From Oscillospiraceae bacterium (GTDB taxonomy: Bacteria; Bacillota; Clostridia; Oscillospirales; Ruminococcaceae), in contig JAKSPJ010000014.1 of assembly GCA_024404915.1 (NCBI GenBank), positions 1 to 57,987 on the forward strand: a stretch of 57,987 nucleotides of DNA, given 5' to 3'. Shown one piece after another: positions 25,816 through 36,200 of the stretch. A program made the translations under genes and the position numbers. Within the stretch, counting starts at the first letter, position 1. Every line of letters starts with the position of its first letter. The notes below the pieces were generated by a model. The model was not told where the DNA came from, made no database searches, and saw only the letters and a program-made list of their open reading frames with translations.

Positions 25816-26140
25816 ATCGATATCCCGTGATTATCCGATAATATCATGCATTTAGCGTGATTCGTATGTTTCAGTAAATCGGGCTTACCCATATGACAGG
25901 GGAATCTCTGTTTACTCCATTATCGCTGTGATTCAGAGGATGCAGTCCGCCGGGTAATTGAGATAACCATAGTATACAAAGTAATATGGGCTTACTCGTA
26001 TTTCTGACAGGGTGGGGGAGTGAAGGATTCTTTCCCCCGGAGGGTTGTCTGCCCTCCGGACTCCCCATCAAAGGAACATCGTCCCTTTGAAACCCCGTTT
26101 GATAGTTGCCGTGAATGTTGCCGCAAATTTTATGTGAAAA
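25816..26140. other. Non-coding region with hairpins between parA and the XRE-like regulator
   Basis: Holds further TTTACTC/GTAAATCGG words (25872-25914, 25990) and two clear hairpins: CCGGAGGG/CCCTCCGG (26037-26059) and TCAAAGG/CCTTTGA (26068-26090). No convincing coding sequence; the short reading frames here are not supported by an RBS or protein-like sequence. Confidence 0.5.
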
Positions 26141-26144
26141 GTAC

Positions 26145-26173
26145 TTGAAATTTTGTAATTGGTGTAGTATAAT
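26145..26173 (+). promoter_or_regulatory. Promoter of the XRE-like regulator
   Basis: TTGAAA (26145-26150), 17-bp spacer, TATAAT (26168-26173), followed about 25 bp later by AAAAGGAG. Confidence 0.8.
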
Positions 26174-26211
26174 AATTATAAAGAAATCATTAAGAAAAGG
26201 AGATGGACTTA

Positions 26212-27567
26212 TTGAAATATAATGAATATCTGGTTTATCTCCAAAAGAAATATAGTACATCTAACACAGAAATTCTTCAGGCACTGAACCGCTCCGGCGG
26301 TGCCATCTCCAAAAGCAACCTCTCACATAAGCTGAGCGGGGAACGCTCCATTTCCATTCAGGAACTGGAAATCATGATAGAGACCATCTGTCCATCCTCC
26401 TCCGAGGAGTATGAACTGCGCCGTCTTTACCGTGTTTTCGATTTCGGCGAGAATAACTATGAAGAATTCATGAGCATCAAAAACTACATCGAGCACATTT
26501 CCGATCCCAATACCGTTCGGTTCTGCGTCTCCTGTTCTGACCTGGATGCGGTGGAGGACATCCGCAGCGAACAGCTCCTGATTAACGTGCTGTTTACCGT
26601 GCTGGAATCCGCCTGGCAGCAGAAAAAGCCCGTGCGTATCTTCTGCCAGCCCCAGTTTGATGCCCTCCTGGACATGATTTCTTCCCTCAGTATGGACAGC
26701 CCCTGCGACCTGCGGCACCTGGTCTGCATCAATAATGACAGCAGCGAGGCGTATTACTCCAACAATATGAGCTGTCTCTTTGCGGCAGACCGTCTCTCAC
26801 GCCGCAATCCTGCCTATCAGGTGCGGTTTTACTATAGCAATGCGGATGTGATTGCAAACCGCTACACGGTTTTTCCCTTTTATATCGTAACGGAGGATTC
26901 TCTGGTACTCGTTGCCCCAGACTTCAAAAGCGGTTTCTTATGCAGAAAACAAGCCCTGATCCGTCGTTATCTGAATCAGTTTGACCTGATGTTCAGCGAC
27001 AGCAAGCTGCTGCTTTCCCGTTCTCCCAATGAAATGGAATTCCTTCGTGATATGACGGAGCTGGAAACCCTGGCAAAAAAGGAATTTTTCGTTCTGAACA
27101 ATGGTTTTTCTTTTCTCAACGGCCTGGATATTCCCACCCTGGAGAAATGTCTCCTGAAAAACCACCCCTATCGTGATGAGATTCTGGATCTGCAAAGCCA
27201 GCGCATCGGGCAGTTTTCCAGAGTGTATGGCCATTATTTTCACATTCAGGATAATCGGGAAGCCTTCATGAAGGACGGCGTTTTCAGCAGGATTGTTTCC
27301 AGGTTTGTGCGGCCTGTGCCCCCTGCATTCCGTTCTACGGTGGTGAACCGAACCATAAACAGCAGCTACGAAAATCGTCTGATTCATCCCGGCGTGGTAG
27401 AAATGTCCCCCTCTTTCGTGATTGCCTGTTATGATAACGGCATGGTTCTGATTGCCCACTATGATACAGATTGGATTCTTTTAGAGTCCGGGGAAAAGAA
27501 GCTTTATCAGTCTGTCAGGAACTTTTTTCAGTACCTTATGAAATACGAATCTTCCGTAGACAGGTGA
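26212..27567 (+). CDS. XRE-like DNA-binding protein with large C-terminal domain of unknown function
   Basis: 451 residues from the TTG at 26212. This start is preferred over the ATG at 26203 because AAGGAG ends directly at that ATG but lies 9 nt before the TTG. Residues ~15-65 look like a Cro/C1-type helix-turn-helix (TEILQALNRSGGAISKSNLSHKLSG then SIQELEIMIE, spaced as usual). The remaining ~380 residues contain no motif I recognise, have no membrane segment, and may sense a ligand. The gene stands alone between the partition region and the tad operon, with CGGTTTACT-like words on both sides. It could control either; this is inference. Confidence 0.65.
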   Translation: MKYNEYLVYLQKKYSTSNTEILQALNRSGGAISKSNLSHKLSGERSISIQELEIMIETICPSSSEEYELRRLYRVFDFGENNYEEFMSIKNYIEHISDPNTVRFCVSCSDLDAVEDIRSEQLLINVLFTVLESAWQQKKPVRIFCQPQFDALLDMISSLSMDSPCDLRHLVCINNDSSEAYYSNNMSCLFAADRLSRRNPAYQVRFYYSNADVIANRYTVFPFYIVTEDSLVLVAPDFKSGFLCRKQALIRRYLNQFDLMFSDSKLLLSRSPNEMEFLRDMTELETLAKKEFFVLNNGFSFLNGLDIPTLEKCLLKNHPYRDEILDLQSQRIGQFSRVYGHYFHIQDNREAFMKDGVFSRIVSRFVRPVPPAFRSTVVNRTINSSYENRLIHPGVVEMSPSFVIACYDNGMVLIAHYDTDWILLESGEKKLYQSVRNFFQYLMKYESSVDR

Positions 27568-27734
27568 TTTTTCGTATGGTACGCCTGATAAACAGGATCA
27601 TTCAGATATACATAATAACATAGGCAAACAGGATAATTCAGATAACTACAGTAAAACCAGTAATATCGGTTTACTCAATCACTTGGCGTTTTTCAGTATT
27701 CCCGGAAGGGATACTATTATATATAATATAAAGG
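27568..27734 (+). promoter_or_regulatory. Upstream region of the tad operon with repeats and operator-like palindrome
   Basis: Two ~21-bp direct repeats, AAACAGGAT(C/A)ATTCAGATA (27590 and 27626, 36 bp apart). Then CGGTTTACT (27667-27675), as found at parA and rep. Then the imperfect palindrome AGTATTCCC-GGAA-GGGATACT (27695-27715). TATAAT at 27722-27727 could be the -10, but no good -35 is seen, so an activator may be needed. Confidence 0.5.
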
Positions 27735-27746
27735 ATGGTGTCAGAT

Positions 27747-28838
27747 ATGAATGTATTGCTCCTGGACCAGAATGAGGCATTCGCCAAAAAATTTATTTCT
27801 GCTATGACCAAGGTAACCGGCACACAGGTTTCCTTCTGCAATAATGTGGATGCCTGCAGGGAGATGCTGGCAAAGGGCTCCTATCAGGTTGTGCTGATTG
27901 ACGGTGCTTTTGATTCCGTCAACCCCAGGGATTTTGAGGGCAAGCATACCGCTGTGGCATTCTTCTCCAATATGCGTGATACGATTAAAAATACCACAAC
28001 GATTTATAAATATGAAGGCATGAAGGAGATCTATGAGCAGCTTGTGCAGCTCCATGCGGCCCATACCGAGCGTGAGGTGAAGGTTTCAACGGATGAAAGC
28101 GGCAGAATCAAAAACGAGATTCTCACCTTTATGCCCGTGGGCGGCGGTACCGGCAGCTCCACCGTGGCAATGGCAGCCGCCATTCAGTTTGCAAAAAACG
28201 ATAAGGTGCTTTATCTGAATCTGGAACAGATGCACGCAGAGACCGTGGTTTTCAAAGCGGAGAAAAAGAAAACCATCACAAATCTGATTTCCACACTGGA
28301 TACCAATTTCCAGAAGGAGCAGGCAAAGCTTCTCTTTGATGATATCATTCAGTCCGATGAACACTTTGGAAATCTGCAGCTGATTCGTGGCTTCACCAAT
28401 ATGGAGGACTGCGAAAGCCTGACGGAAGCGGCACTGACCAACATCATTGAGCTGCTGAAAAAGTGCTATGAGTTCCGCTATATTATTATTGATGCGGATT
28501 TCGGATACAGCGCATTCCTGAAATCCCTGATTCTCCATTCTGACAAATTGGTATTTGTTTCCGCAGGATACGAAATGGCAAACCGCAAAATGGAAATGAT
28601 GCACAGATATCTGGATGTCCTTTCCAGAGACGAAATCCTTCCTCGTCAGTTTGTGGTGTTTAACCGCTATTACGGCATGAATGAGGAGCAGGAACAGAAG
28701 GTGGCAAACGGCATGACCATTGCAGGCCGCTTTGCACGATTTGCAGGGGGCACAAGAGAAAAGCCCCAGAGACTTTCCACTTACAGTGTCATCCAGGAAA
28801 TGATGAAAACCCAGGATGCATTTGCAGAACTGGCTTGA
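27747..28838 (+). CDS. tadZ: TadZ/CpaE-like pilus-assembly protein (receiver-like plus MinD-like domain)
   Basis: 363 residues from the ATG at 27747, chosen because AAGGATGGTG precedes it; an in-frame ATG at 27735 has no room for an RBS. Residues 1-~110 look like an atypical receiver domain (MNVLLLDQNEAFAKKF, VVLIDGAF). Residues ~125-360 are a ParA/MinD-fold domain. The P-loop reads GGGTGSST (residues 132-139) and lacks both Lys residues of the deviant Walker A motif, so ATP hydrolysis is doubtful. TadZ proteins position Tad pili at the cell pole. First gene of the tad operon; its stop overlaps the next start. Confidence 0.8.
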   Translation: MNVLLLDQNEAFAKKFISAMTKVTGTQVSFCNNVDACREMLAKGSYQVVLIDGAFDSVNPRDFEGKHTAVAFFSNMRDTIKNTTTIYKYEGMKEIYEQLVQLHAAHTEREVKVSTDESGRIKNEILTFMPVGGGTGSSTVAMAAAIQFAKNDKVLYLNLEQMHAETVVFKAEKKKTITNLISTLDTNFQKEQAKLLFDDIIQSDEHFGNLQLIRGFTNMEDCESLTEAALTNIIELLKKCYEFRYIIIDADFGYSAFLKSLILHSDKLVFVSAGYEMANRKMEMMHRYLDVLSRDEILPRQFVVFNRYYGMNEEQEQKVANGMTIAGRFARFAGGTREKPQRLSTYSVIQEMMKTQDAFAELA

Positions 28839-30238
28839 CAGGGCAGGTGATTCCTTTGGATAAAAAAGATGTAATTGAAGAAATGATAAAGCGGATTTTC
28901 AATATGATTGAAAATGGCCAGATGACCGCTTCTGTGGCGGAAAACCGGGACAGTGTCCAGATTGCAAAAAGCCAGTCCGAAGTCAAGGCGAAATTCCGTG
29001 AATCCAGTGATGACGAATACCGTGTGTTAATCAGCAACCTGATGATGGAACTGCTGGACGACTACGGAGATTACAGAGCATCTGACGGCCGTCTCTACCG
29101 CATTACCGCCGCAGAACAGACCATTATTCAGGAACGTGTGTTCGGTATGTATCGTGGTCTGGGTATCATTGATACGCTGCTGATGGATGAGAAAATCACC
29201 GAGCTGATGATTAACGGCCCTGACCATATTTTCGTGGAAAAGGCAGGCCGTGTGGTGCAGCTGGAGGAACGCTTCTGCAATGATCCCGACCTTACGGAAG
29301 AACAGCGTTATGAAGAAGGCGCAAAACAGCTCCGCAAAATCATTCACCGTATTGCAGAAATCTGCGGCCGTGAGGTCAACGCCGCAAACCCCATCGTGGA
29401 TGCCCGACTGAAGGACGGCTCCCGTGTGAATATCGTGCTTTCTCCCATCGCCCTTTCCGGCGATACGGTGACCATCCGTAAATTCTCCAAGAAGCCCATG
29501 AGCGTGGAAAAGCTGATTGAATACAAATCCATTACGCAGGAGATTGCAGACAAACTGCATACCCTGGTGCAATCCAAATACAACATTTTCATCAGCGGCG
29601 GTACCGGCAGCGGAAAGACCACTTTCCTGAATGCGCTTTCCAATTACATTCCCCGTGATGAGCGTGTTATTACCATTGAGGACTCTGCGGAACTGCAGAT
29701 TACCGGTGTCGATAACCTGGTCAGCCTGGAAACCAAGCAGGCCAATGCAGAGGGCAAGGGTGCCATTACCATCAAGGATCTGATTAAGTCCTCCCTCCGT
29801 ATGAGACCGGAGCGGATTGTTGTCGGTGAGGTCCGTGGCGAGGAGGCTCTGGATATGCTCCAGGCAATGAACACCGGCCACGACGGCTCCCTTTCCACAG
29901 GTCACGCCAACTCCGCAACGGATATGCTGACCCGTCTGGAAACCATGGTGCTGCAGGGTGCTTCCGGTTTGCCGCTGGATGCGGTGCGCCGTCAGATTGG
30001 TTCTGCGCTGGATATCATTGTGCATCTTTCCAGAATGCGTGACCATTCCCGTAAGGTGGTGGAAATCACCGAGGTACTGGGCTATGAGCAGGGTGATATC
30101 AGGATGAATCCGCTGTATGTTTTCCAGGAGGATGAAAATTCGACGCTGGAGCATGTTTCCGGCGGCCTGGTGCGTACCGAAAACAAAATGCATAATGTGG
30201 AAAAACTGCGGCAGGCAGGCGTATTAGAAGATATTTGA
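28835..30238 (+). CDS. tadA: TadA/CpaF-type pilus assembly ATPase
   Basis: 467 residues from the TTG at 28835, which overlaps the tadZ stop (TTGA); a GTG at 28848 is also possible. Secretion-ATPase motifs: Walker [15 protein letters not shown], Asp box [11 protein letters not shown], Walker [17 protein letters not shown], and His box [14 protein letters not shown]. The family forms a cytoplasmic hexamer that powers Tad/Flp pilus extension and retraction together with TadB and TadC, which are encoded directly downstream. The length is usual for CpaF. Confidence 0.95.
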   Translation: MTGQVIPLDKKDVIEEMIKRIFNMIENGQMTASVAENRDSVQIAKSQSEVKAKFRESSDDEYRVLISNLMMELLDDYGDYRASDGRLYRITAAEQTIIQERVFGMYRGLGIIDTLLMDEKITELMINGPDHIFVEKAGRVVQLEERFCNDPDLTEEQRYEEGAKQLRKIIHRIAEICGREVNAANPIVDARLKDGSRVNIVLSPIALSGDTVTIRKFSKKPMSVEKLIEYKSITQEIADKLHTLVQSKYNIFISGGTGSGKTTFLNALSNYIPRDERVITIEDSAELQITGVDNLVSLETKQANAEGKGAITIKDLIKSSLRMRPERIVVGEVRGEEALDMLQAMNTGHDGSLSTGHANSATDMLTRLETMVLQGASGLPLDAVRRQIGSALDIIVHLSRMRDHSRKVVEITEVLGYEQGDIRMNPLYVFQEDENSTLEHVSGGLVRTENKMHNVEKLRQAGVLEDI

Positions 30239-30254
30239 TAAAGGGGTAATTACA

Positions 30255-31103
30255 ATGGCTGATGAACAGCAGGTGCAGAATACTGCAGTAACGGCAAAAA
30301 AGCCGAAAAAAGAAAAGAAGGAAAAAAAGAAAAAGGAAAAGCGGATTCCCAATCACGGCATTTCCGGCGTGGGTGAGGATTACACCTATTATTTCATGAA
30401 CAGCAAAGAGAAAATGATAGGCTTGCTGGCAGGTCTTGTGGTGGGCTTCTTCGCCGCATATCTGTATTTCAACAGTGCCATTCTGGGTGTCATTGTGGGA
30501 CTGATTGCAGGCATCAAGGGCGTGGATATCTACCGTGGTTCCCTCCAGAGAAAAAGAAAGCGTGAATTGCTTGTGCAGTTCCGTGATATGCTGGAGTCTC
30601 TCAGCAATTCCTTGACCGTCGGTGCAACCTCCAGCGGAGCGTTTCACAGTGCCTATCGGGATATGATTACAGAGCACGGCGAGAAGGCATATATCACCAA
30701 GGAGCTTCAGCTGATTTGTGCCATGTATGACAATCAGGGTACGGACATTACCACATCCCTGACGGACTTTGCACAGCGCAGCGGCATCGAGGACGTTGCT
30801 TCTTTCGCAAGTGTATTTGATGTTTCCACAGAGCTGGGCGGCGATATCGCAAAGGTGGTTCGTGACAGCCGTGATATGATTGGCGACAAGATTGAGATTG
30901 AGCTGGAAATTCAGACCATGATTACTGCAAAGCGCAATGAGCTGAATATTCTGGCGGTTATGCCGATTGCAATGTCATTGCTGACGAAGTCTTTTTCTGA
31001 TGGAAAGGCAGATGCTCTGACAATAGGTGTTCGCATTATTGCCCTGGGCTTGTTCATCGCATCGTATGCGATGGGAACAAAAATTGTGGATATCAAGGTA
31101 TAA
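30255..31103 (+). CDS. tadB: TadB-like pilus platform membrane protein
   Basis: 282 residues. A highly basic cytoplasmic start (KKPKKEKKEKKKKEKR, ~17-32), then two hydrophobic helices (about 56-90). A cytoplasmic type II secretion F domain follows (LVQFRDMLESLSNSLTVGATSSGAFHSAY, then 'FDVSTELGGDIAKVVRDSRDMI'), with two C-terminal helices (~234-275). With TadC it forms the inner-membrane platform on which TadA acts. It begins 16 bp after tadA. Confidence 0.88.
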   Translation: MADEQQVQNTAVTAKKPKKEKKEKKKKEKRIPNHGISGVGEDYTYYFMNSKEKMIGLLAGLVVGFFAAYLYFNSAILGVIVGLIAGIKGVDIYRGSLQRKRKRELLVQFRDMLESLSNSLTVGATSSGAFHSAYRDMITEHGEKAYITKELQLICAMYDNQGTDITTSLTDFAQRSGIEDVASFASVFDVSTELGGDIAKVVRDSRDMIGDKIEIELEIQTMITAKRNELNILAVMPIAMSLLTKSFSDGKADALTIGVRIIALGLFIASYAMGTKIVDIKV

Positions 31104-31120
31104 GAGGGGAGGGGAAGAAT

Positions 31121-32020
31121 ATGTATTTTATCATGCTGCTTTGCGCAGTGATTTCCAGCGTGCTGGTCCTGGTGTGGCTGCTGCTGTTTCTCCGCTACCG
31201 CAACAAGTATGATTCTTTGCTGGACATTGCAGACGGCAAGATTTTCACTTTGAAGGATTTGTATTTCATCGGCCTTGGTGCCATCGAGTTTTACGAACGT
31301 GTGCAGAAAAAGAAGATTACCACTTCTCCCAAGGCATTGGAGGAGATGAAGCTGCTGGGCGAGGTGTTCGGCAGAAACAATGCAGAGCTGTACTATTATA
31401 TAGTAAAGGCTGCAACCATTTCACTGACACTCACATTTCTGCCCATTGGTCTGATGCTTACCTGTCTGATGAAATCTGTTTTAGGTTTGATCCTTGGCTG
31501 CGGAATTGCATTTATTTTTACACGAACAGTGCAGAACGGCATAAATCACCGAATCGAAGCGGAGAAGGATGCCATTCGCAGCGAATTTCCCAAGATGGTT
31601 TCCAAGCTCACTCTGCTGGTGAATGCAGGTATGCTTCTTACCTATGCATGGCAGGAGGTTGCAGAATCCAATTACGAAGAAAAGCTTTATGAGGAAATGC
31701 GTACCACCAGCAAGGACCTCAGCGAGGGCATGACCATTGAAGCAGCCATGGAAAGCTTTGCCGACCGCTGCGGCATCAAGGAAATGAGAAAGTTCTCCTC
31801 CATTTATGTGCAGGCAGTCAAGGGCGGTTCCGGTGAAGCAGTGGCTTCCATGAAACAGATGTCGGATGAAGCCTGGGCACAGAAAAAACAGCTGACGCTG
31901 CAAAAGGGTGAAGCGGCTTCCCAGAAGCTCCTGATTCCCAATATGCTTATGTTCCTGGGCATTCTGGCAGTAGTTGTTATTCCTATGATTTCTTCCATGA
32001 TTGGCAGCTTCGGCGCATAA
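31121..32020 (+). CDS. tadC: TadC-like pilus platform membrane protein
   Basis: 299 residues with RBS GGGGAGGGGAAG. N-terminal helix (2-25), a central pair of helices (~93-130), a T2SSF domain (EFPKMVSKLTLLVNAGMLLTYAWQEVA, then GIKEMRKFSSIYVQAVKGGSGEA), and a C-terminal helix (~272-295). Typical partner of TadB. It is followed by a 120-bp gap before the pilin gene, where a separate RBS and perhaps RNA processing allow stronger pilin expression. Confidence 0.88.
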   Translation: MYFIMLLCAVISSVLVLVWLLLFLRYRNKYDSLLDIADGKIFTLKDLYFIGLGAIEFYERVQKKKITTSPKALEEMKLLGEVFGRNNAELYYYIVKAATISLTLTFLPIGLMLTCLMKSVLGLILGCGIAFIFTRTVQNGINHRIEAEKDAIRSEFPKMVSKLTLLVNAGMLLTYAWQEVAESNYEEKLYEEMRTTSKDLSEGMTIEAAMESFADRCGIKEMRKFSSIYVQAVKGGSGEAVASMKQMSDEAWAQKKQLTLQKGEAASQKLLIPNMLMFLGILAVVVIPMISSMIGSFGA

Positions 32021-32143
32021 TTTCATTGTATGCCATTGGAATCTGTTCCGGTTATCCGGTGCATTCAGATTCTGTTCTATATATGACCTATGGCATTCCG
32101 GCATGAAAACTTATTTCAATCCGTTATGAGGGAGGTGAAAAGA

Positions 32144-32392
32144 ATGTTTGATAAGATGGCAATTTCTGTTCTGACTGCTTTCTACGCTATGAAGGCAAAG
32201 TACGACAAGTACACCAAGAACGAGTCCGGTATGGAAACAATTGAAACTGTTATCCTGATTGCAATTGCAGTTGTTATTGCAGGCGTTGTTATGAATCTGC
32301 TGATTAAGGGCGGCGATGGTCAGAAGGGTCTGATTCAGTGGATTTTCGAGGATGTTATCATTGCAAAACTGAAAGAGCTTTTCGGTGTTTAA
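32144..32392 (+). CDS. flp: Flp-type major pilin
   Basis: 82 residues from the ATG at 32144, preceded by GAGGGAGGTG. A basic leader is followed by the prepilin site ESG^METIETV (Gly before cleavage and Glu at +5) and a hydrophobic helix (VILIAIAVVIAGVVMNLLI). A short C-terminal tail of ~30 residues follows. After cleavage by the A24 peptidase encoded at 39342 it would polymerise into the Tad pilus. It is the only Flp-like gene in the locus and is longer at the C-terminus than many Flp pilins. Confidence 0.85.
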   Translation: MFDKMAISVLTAFYAMKAKYDKYTKNESGMETIETVILIAIAVVIAGVVMNLLIKGGDGQKGLIQWIFEDVIIAKLKELFGV

Positions 32393-32574
32393 TGATAATT
32401 GATTTTATATCACTGAGAAAATCGTGTCATCTGTCTCATGCCGCAGATGACCGGTTTTCCCTGCCGCAGCTGCTGAAACTGCGGGAAGGAAAACCGAAGA
32501 TTATCGAGGCATATCTCAAAAAAAAATCCAAGGAGAAAAAATATGAAAAAATGGAAACGCTATCTCCGCAATGA
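32392..32574 (+). CDS. Possible small ORF between flp and tadE (60 aa)
   Basis: The ATG overlaps the flp stop (TAATG), so translation could be coupled. The frame runs 60 codons and overlaps the next gene by 32 bp. The product would be basic with a Lys-rich end and no membrane segment. No family is recognised and there is no strong RBS, so it may not be a real gene. Confidence 0.25.
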   Translation: MIIDFISLRKSCHLSHAADDRFSLPQLLKLREGKPKIIEAYLKKKSKEKKYEKMETLSPQ

Positions 32575-33295
32575 AAAGGGTGCGGAGCTTATTGAAGCCG
32601 TTCTGATATATCCCGTTGTGTTTTTGTGCATCGGATTGCTGCTGTACCTCGGCATCTATATTCTGCAGTATATGACCGTGTCAGCTTATGCCCAGAAAAT
32701 GGCATTCCTGGCTGCCCGTGAAATTTCTCATCCGGGATATATCGAAATGATTACCGATAATGAAGCTGCCTATGGTACCGCTGCCGTAGAAATGGCGGAT
32801 GTGGATGTGACACAGGAAAAGAATGATAATAATGAATTGCAGATTGCGTGGGTAAACATTCCCACGCAGACGAAGAAAGCGATTGACACCGCCTATCGGT
32901 TCTGGAAACCGGATCCCATAAGCGACACGAAAGGTGAATATGAGAAAATACTGAAATCCCTGGTTGACAAGAATTCACTGATGAAATCAAAAGACAATAC
33001 GAAAGTGACAATTACTTCTAAGAACTATGTGGTTGCACAGTATGTGATAGTGGAGGCGGAGCAGGACCTGATAGATTTTTCCTTGTTGAAGGCATTCGGC
33101 GTAGAAACACCGAAAGTAAAGGTACAGGCTATGGCATCTGCAACAGATATCGATGAATTTATCCGCAATACAGACCTGGTATTTGATGCGCTGAAGGTTC
33201 TGGCAAAAAAGCTGGGTATTAAGGCGGATAAGCTGAAATCGGTATTGGATAAAGCCAGAGATATGCTTGGCATAAAAGGTGAGGAGGGAAAGTGA
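32543..33295 (+). CDS. TadE-like pseudopilin
   Basis: 250 residues; RBS AAGGAG. It starts with a basic leader and a prepilin-like site EKG^AELIEAV, then a hydrophobic helix (~20-45). The remainder, ~200 residues, is predicted extracellular and has no motif known to me. TadE-type proteins are minor pilins processed by the same peptidase as Flp and are needed for pilus assembly. Position between flp and the large DUF5702-like gene fits this role. Confidence 0.75.
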   Translation: MKKWKRYLRNEKGAELIEAVLIYPVVFLCIGLLLYLGIYILQYMTVSAYAQKMAFLAAREISHPGYIEMITDNEAAYGTAAVEMADVDVTQEKNDNNELQIAWVNIPTQTKKAIDTAYRFWKPDPISDTKGEYEKILKSLVDKNSLMKSKDNTKVTITSKNYVVAQYVIVEAEQDLIDFSLLKAFGVETPKVKVQAMASATDIDEFIRNTDLVFDALKVLAKKLGIKADKLKSVLDKARDMLGIKGEEGK

Positions 33296-33296
33296 T

Positions 33297-36200
33297 ATGA
33301 TTACGAGTCGGTCAGTGAAAGGATCAATTTCAATCTTTTTATGTTTAATGCTTCTGCCGATGGTCACATATTCCACAATGATTATTGATGCATCCCGCCT
33401 GCAGTCGGTTCGCACCAATATTCAGGGCGCAGGTGATCTGGTGCTGAATGCCGCACTCTCCGAATACGATGTGATGCTGGAAGAAATGTATGGCTTATTC
33501 GGCAACATGAAGGATACAGCCTCTATGAAGCCCATTCTGGAACAGTATTTTAAGGAGACAATTCAGGGTGAGCTGGAAAATGTGGGCATCACCGATATGA
33601 AAGATGATTACGTTGATCAGCTTTCCAAGGATGTTTCGGAATATATCTTTAATGAAAATAACCATAATCAGGAAGAGCTGATGAACTTCATCAATGCGCA
33701 GGTAGTCAGGTTTGAATGTGACCCGGTATATCAGAGTGCTCTGGCAAATCCGAATATCATGAAGCAGCAGGTAGTGGAATTCATGAAGTATAAGGGACCG
33801 ATTTCTATTGCAAGTACTTTGCTGACAAAGATCAAGGCAGCGAGTAATGTAGGTGCACAGAATGAGGCCATCCAGAAACAGGTGGAATGCAATGAAATAG
33901 AAGCCGGACTTTCTGATTTAATGAAGAACACATACAAAGCCCTGGTGGAACAATATGATACCTATGCGATTATAATTGATATCGCAAGGTGGAAAGGAAA
34001 AAATGCTCCCTCAGAGCTTGAAAGTTCCATGGAAAGCGTCAAGGAAGCGTATAAAAAGGCGACGTATTATTATCTGATGCAGGTGAATGCAGATAAGATT
34101 CTGGAGAATGCAGATTATAGTAAGCTTTCTGAGAGTGTGCAAGTAAATGTGGAACTTTCTGAGGAACCCCGTTTTGAAGGTATAACGAAAATACAATATT
34201 TGGAGAAGCTTGAAAGCTATCTGTATGAGATCATGGTTTTAATGGAAGAACAAATTGCAGAATTTCAGGACAACTTCGGACAGTTCAGCGGTTATGGAGA
34301 GAACCCGGTACAAGATGAGCAGAATCCGAATAAAGTGTACAAAGGCAATATAGAATATAATAATGAGAAAGCAAATGTTGGAAAAACTAAGGACATTGCT
34401 TTCGAGTTTGGTGAAGTACAGGGTGCTATTGACAATTCTTCGCCGAGAGGGCCGAAAGCAAATTATCCTCATTTTGATAATGTCCAGAAAGGAGCTGTCG
34501 ATGCCAGCGGAAAAAAACCGAACGCCGTTTGGTTCAATGCGCTGCAGAATCCGACTGGTTCTTCAAATGAGGAAAAACTGGAAAACCGGTATGATGAAAT
34601 TTCCCATTATTCTGACAGAGAAGGACCGATCAAAGAGTTTCTGCAGCTGAAAAAGAATATTGAGAGGCTGCAGGAAAAGTACGATTTCTTCTACTGGGAT
34701 TATAAAATGCAACTGGAAGATAATTTCAGGGAAGAACACGACTCGGAGTGGAATGCAAATGAGTTATCAGAAGAGTGGAGGGCTTATCTGGATGATCACT
34801 GCTATCCCGAATATGCCATATATGAATACAGCTATAAAACTATCAACGATCGGGTGGCTGCTTACGATAAGAGTATTGGCTACTATTTTGGCGAAATGGG
34901 AAAAGTGTCCGGCGATCTGAAAAAAGAAGCCGATCAGCATATGCAGGAAGGATTTAGTTTTATAGGAAGCATGGACATGAACTATCAGATTATGATAAAA
35001 AGCCTGGAAACCGGAAAGGATAATCTGGAAAAAATAGTAAAAACACTTGAAGATTTTGAAAAAAAGATGGATGAGTGGAAAAAATCCATTGATAATGTGA
35101 ATTCTGAATCTGTAAAAGATAACATGATGAACGAATATCAGCAAACACTGAAGAGATATGATAAAAAAGAAGTTCAGGATTTGCTGGAGGTTGTAAAATC
35201 TCTGATTCCCGTGGTTGAGGCGGAGAAGAAGAAAGTTGAATCCATTCAGTATCTTGGTGAGGCTGTTTATAAATCCCAGTCAGCTTCAGATGCGGGAAAG
35301 GCGGAACTGAAAAATTATTTAAAATTGGGTGGCAATAACAGTACAGGTATTAAATTCCTGGATAAAATGGTAAATGATAAGACAGAGAAAGCTGTAGAAA
35401 AAATCTGGAAAAATGCAGACAAGGTCGTAGCAAGGATTGAAAAAGAAGAAGGCGGATTTGACATTGGATGGAAGGAAAAAATTCCGATGCCGACAAATAT
35501 TTCCGAAAATTCCAAGATTAAGAATGAGGTGAACCTGAAAACAAAGGATGCGATTAAGAATAAAACGGAGGAGCTGATCGTAGAATTCAAATATGACAAG
35601 GTCGCTCCGGATGGATTGAGTTATCTGCGGATTCTGGATGGCGTAAAGGATGATACGCTGGAGCCGATTATTTATTATAACAATCTGAAGCTGGGAGATA
35701 TTCTTAGTATTGTTGATGGCTCCAAAAAGGTTATAGACAAAAAAGAAATATTCATCCATAAACTGATTGCGGAATTTTCAGCGGAAGATCTGGGCGAAGA
35801 AAAAAAAGAATCCGAAAAGCAGGATGAAGAGAAACCTTCACCGAAAGAAAGCAAGGAAAATGCAAAAAACGCCTCCAAGAATTCAAAAGATGCAAATAAG
35901 AAAGGGGAAGCAAATCCTGATAATGCCAGTGGTGAAATCAGCAGTGCCTGGGAATCAATCAGCAGCTATGCACAATCTTCTGCTGGGACCGATATGCCGG
36001 GATGCGATATGGCTGATGTGAATTTGCAGGAAGGAGAGGATGCAAAGTCGTCCAGTGGTTCAGACACCATCGGCAGCGGATTGGATATTGTGAACCTGAT
36101 TACCGATGCCCTTGGAAATGCAGTGGAGGGTGCATATCTGGAAGAGTATTTCACAGAGATGTTCTCCTGCCGGACAGATAATCTGAAGTCTGCCGGGGCT

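Noticed and set aside
25662..26260. Short minus-strand frames (76 and 129 codons) between parA and the XRE-like gene
   Set aside because: Translations are low complexity from the AT-rich repeats, with no RBS and no protein-like pattern.
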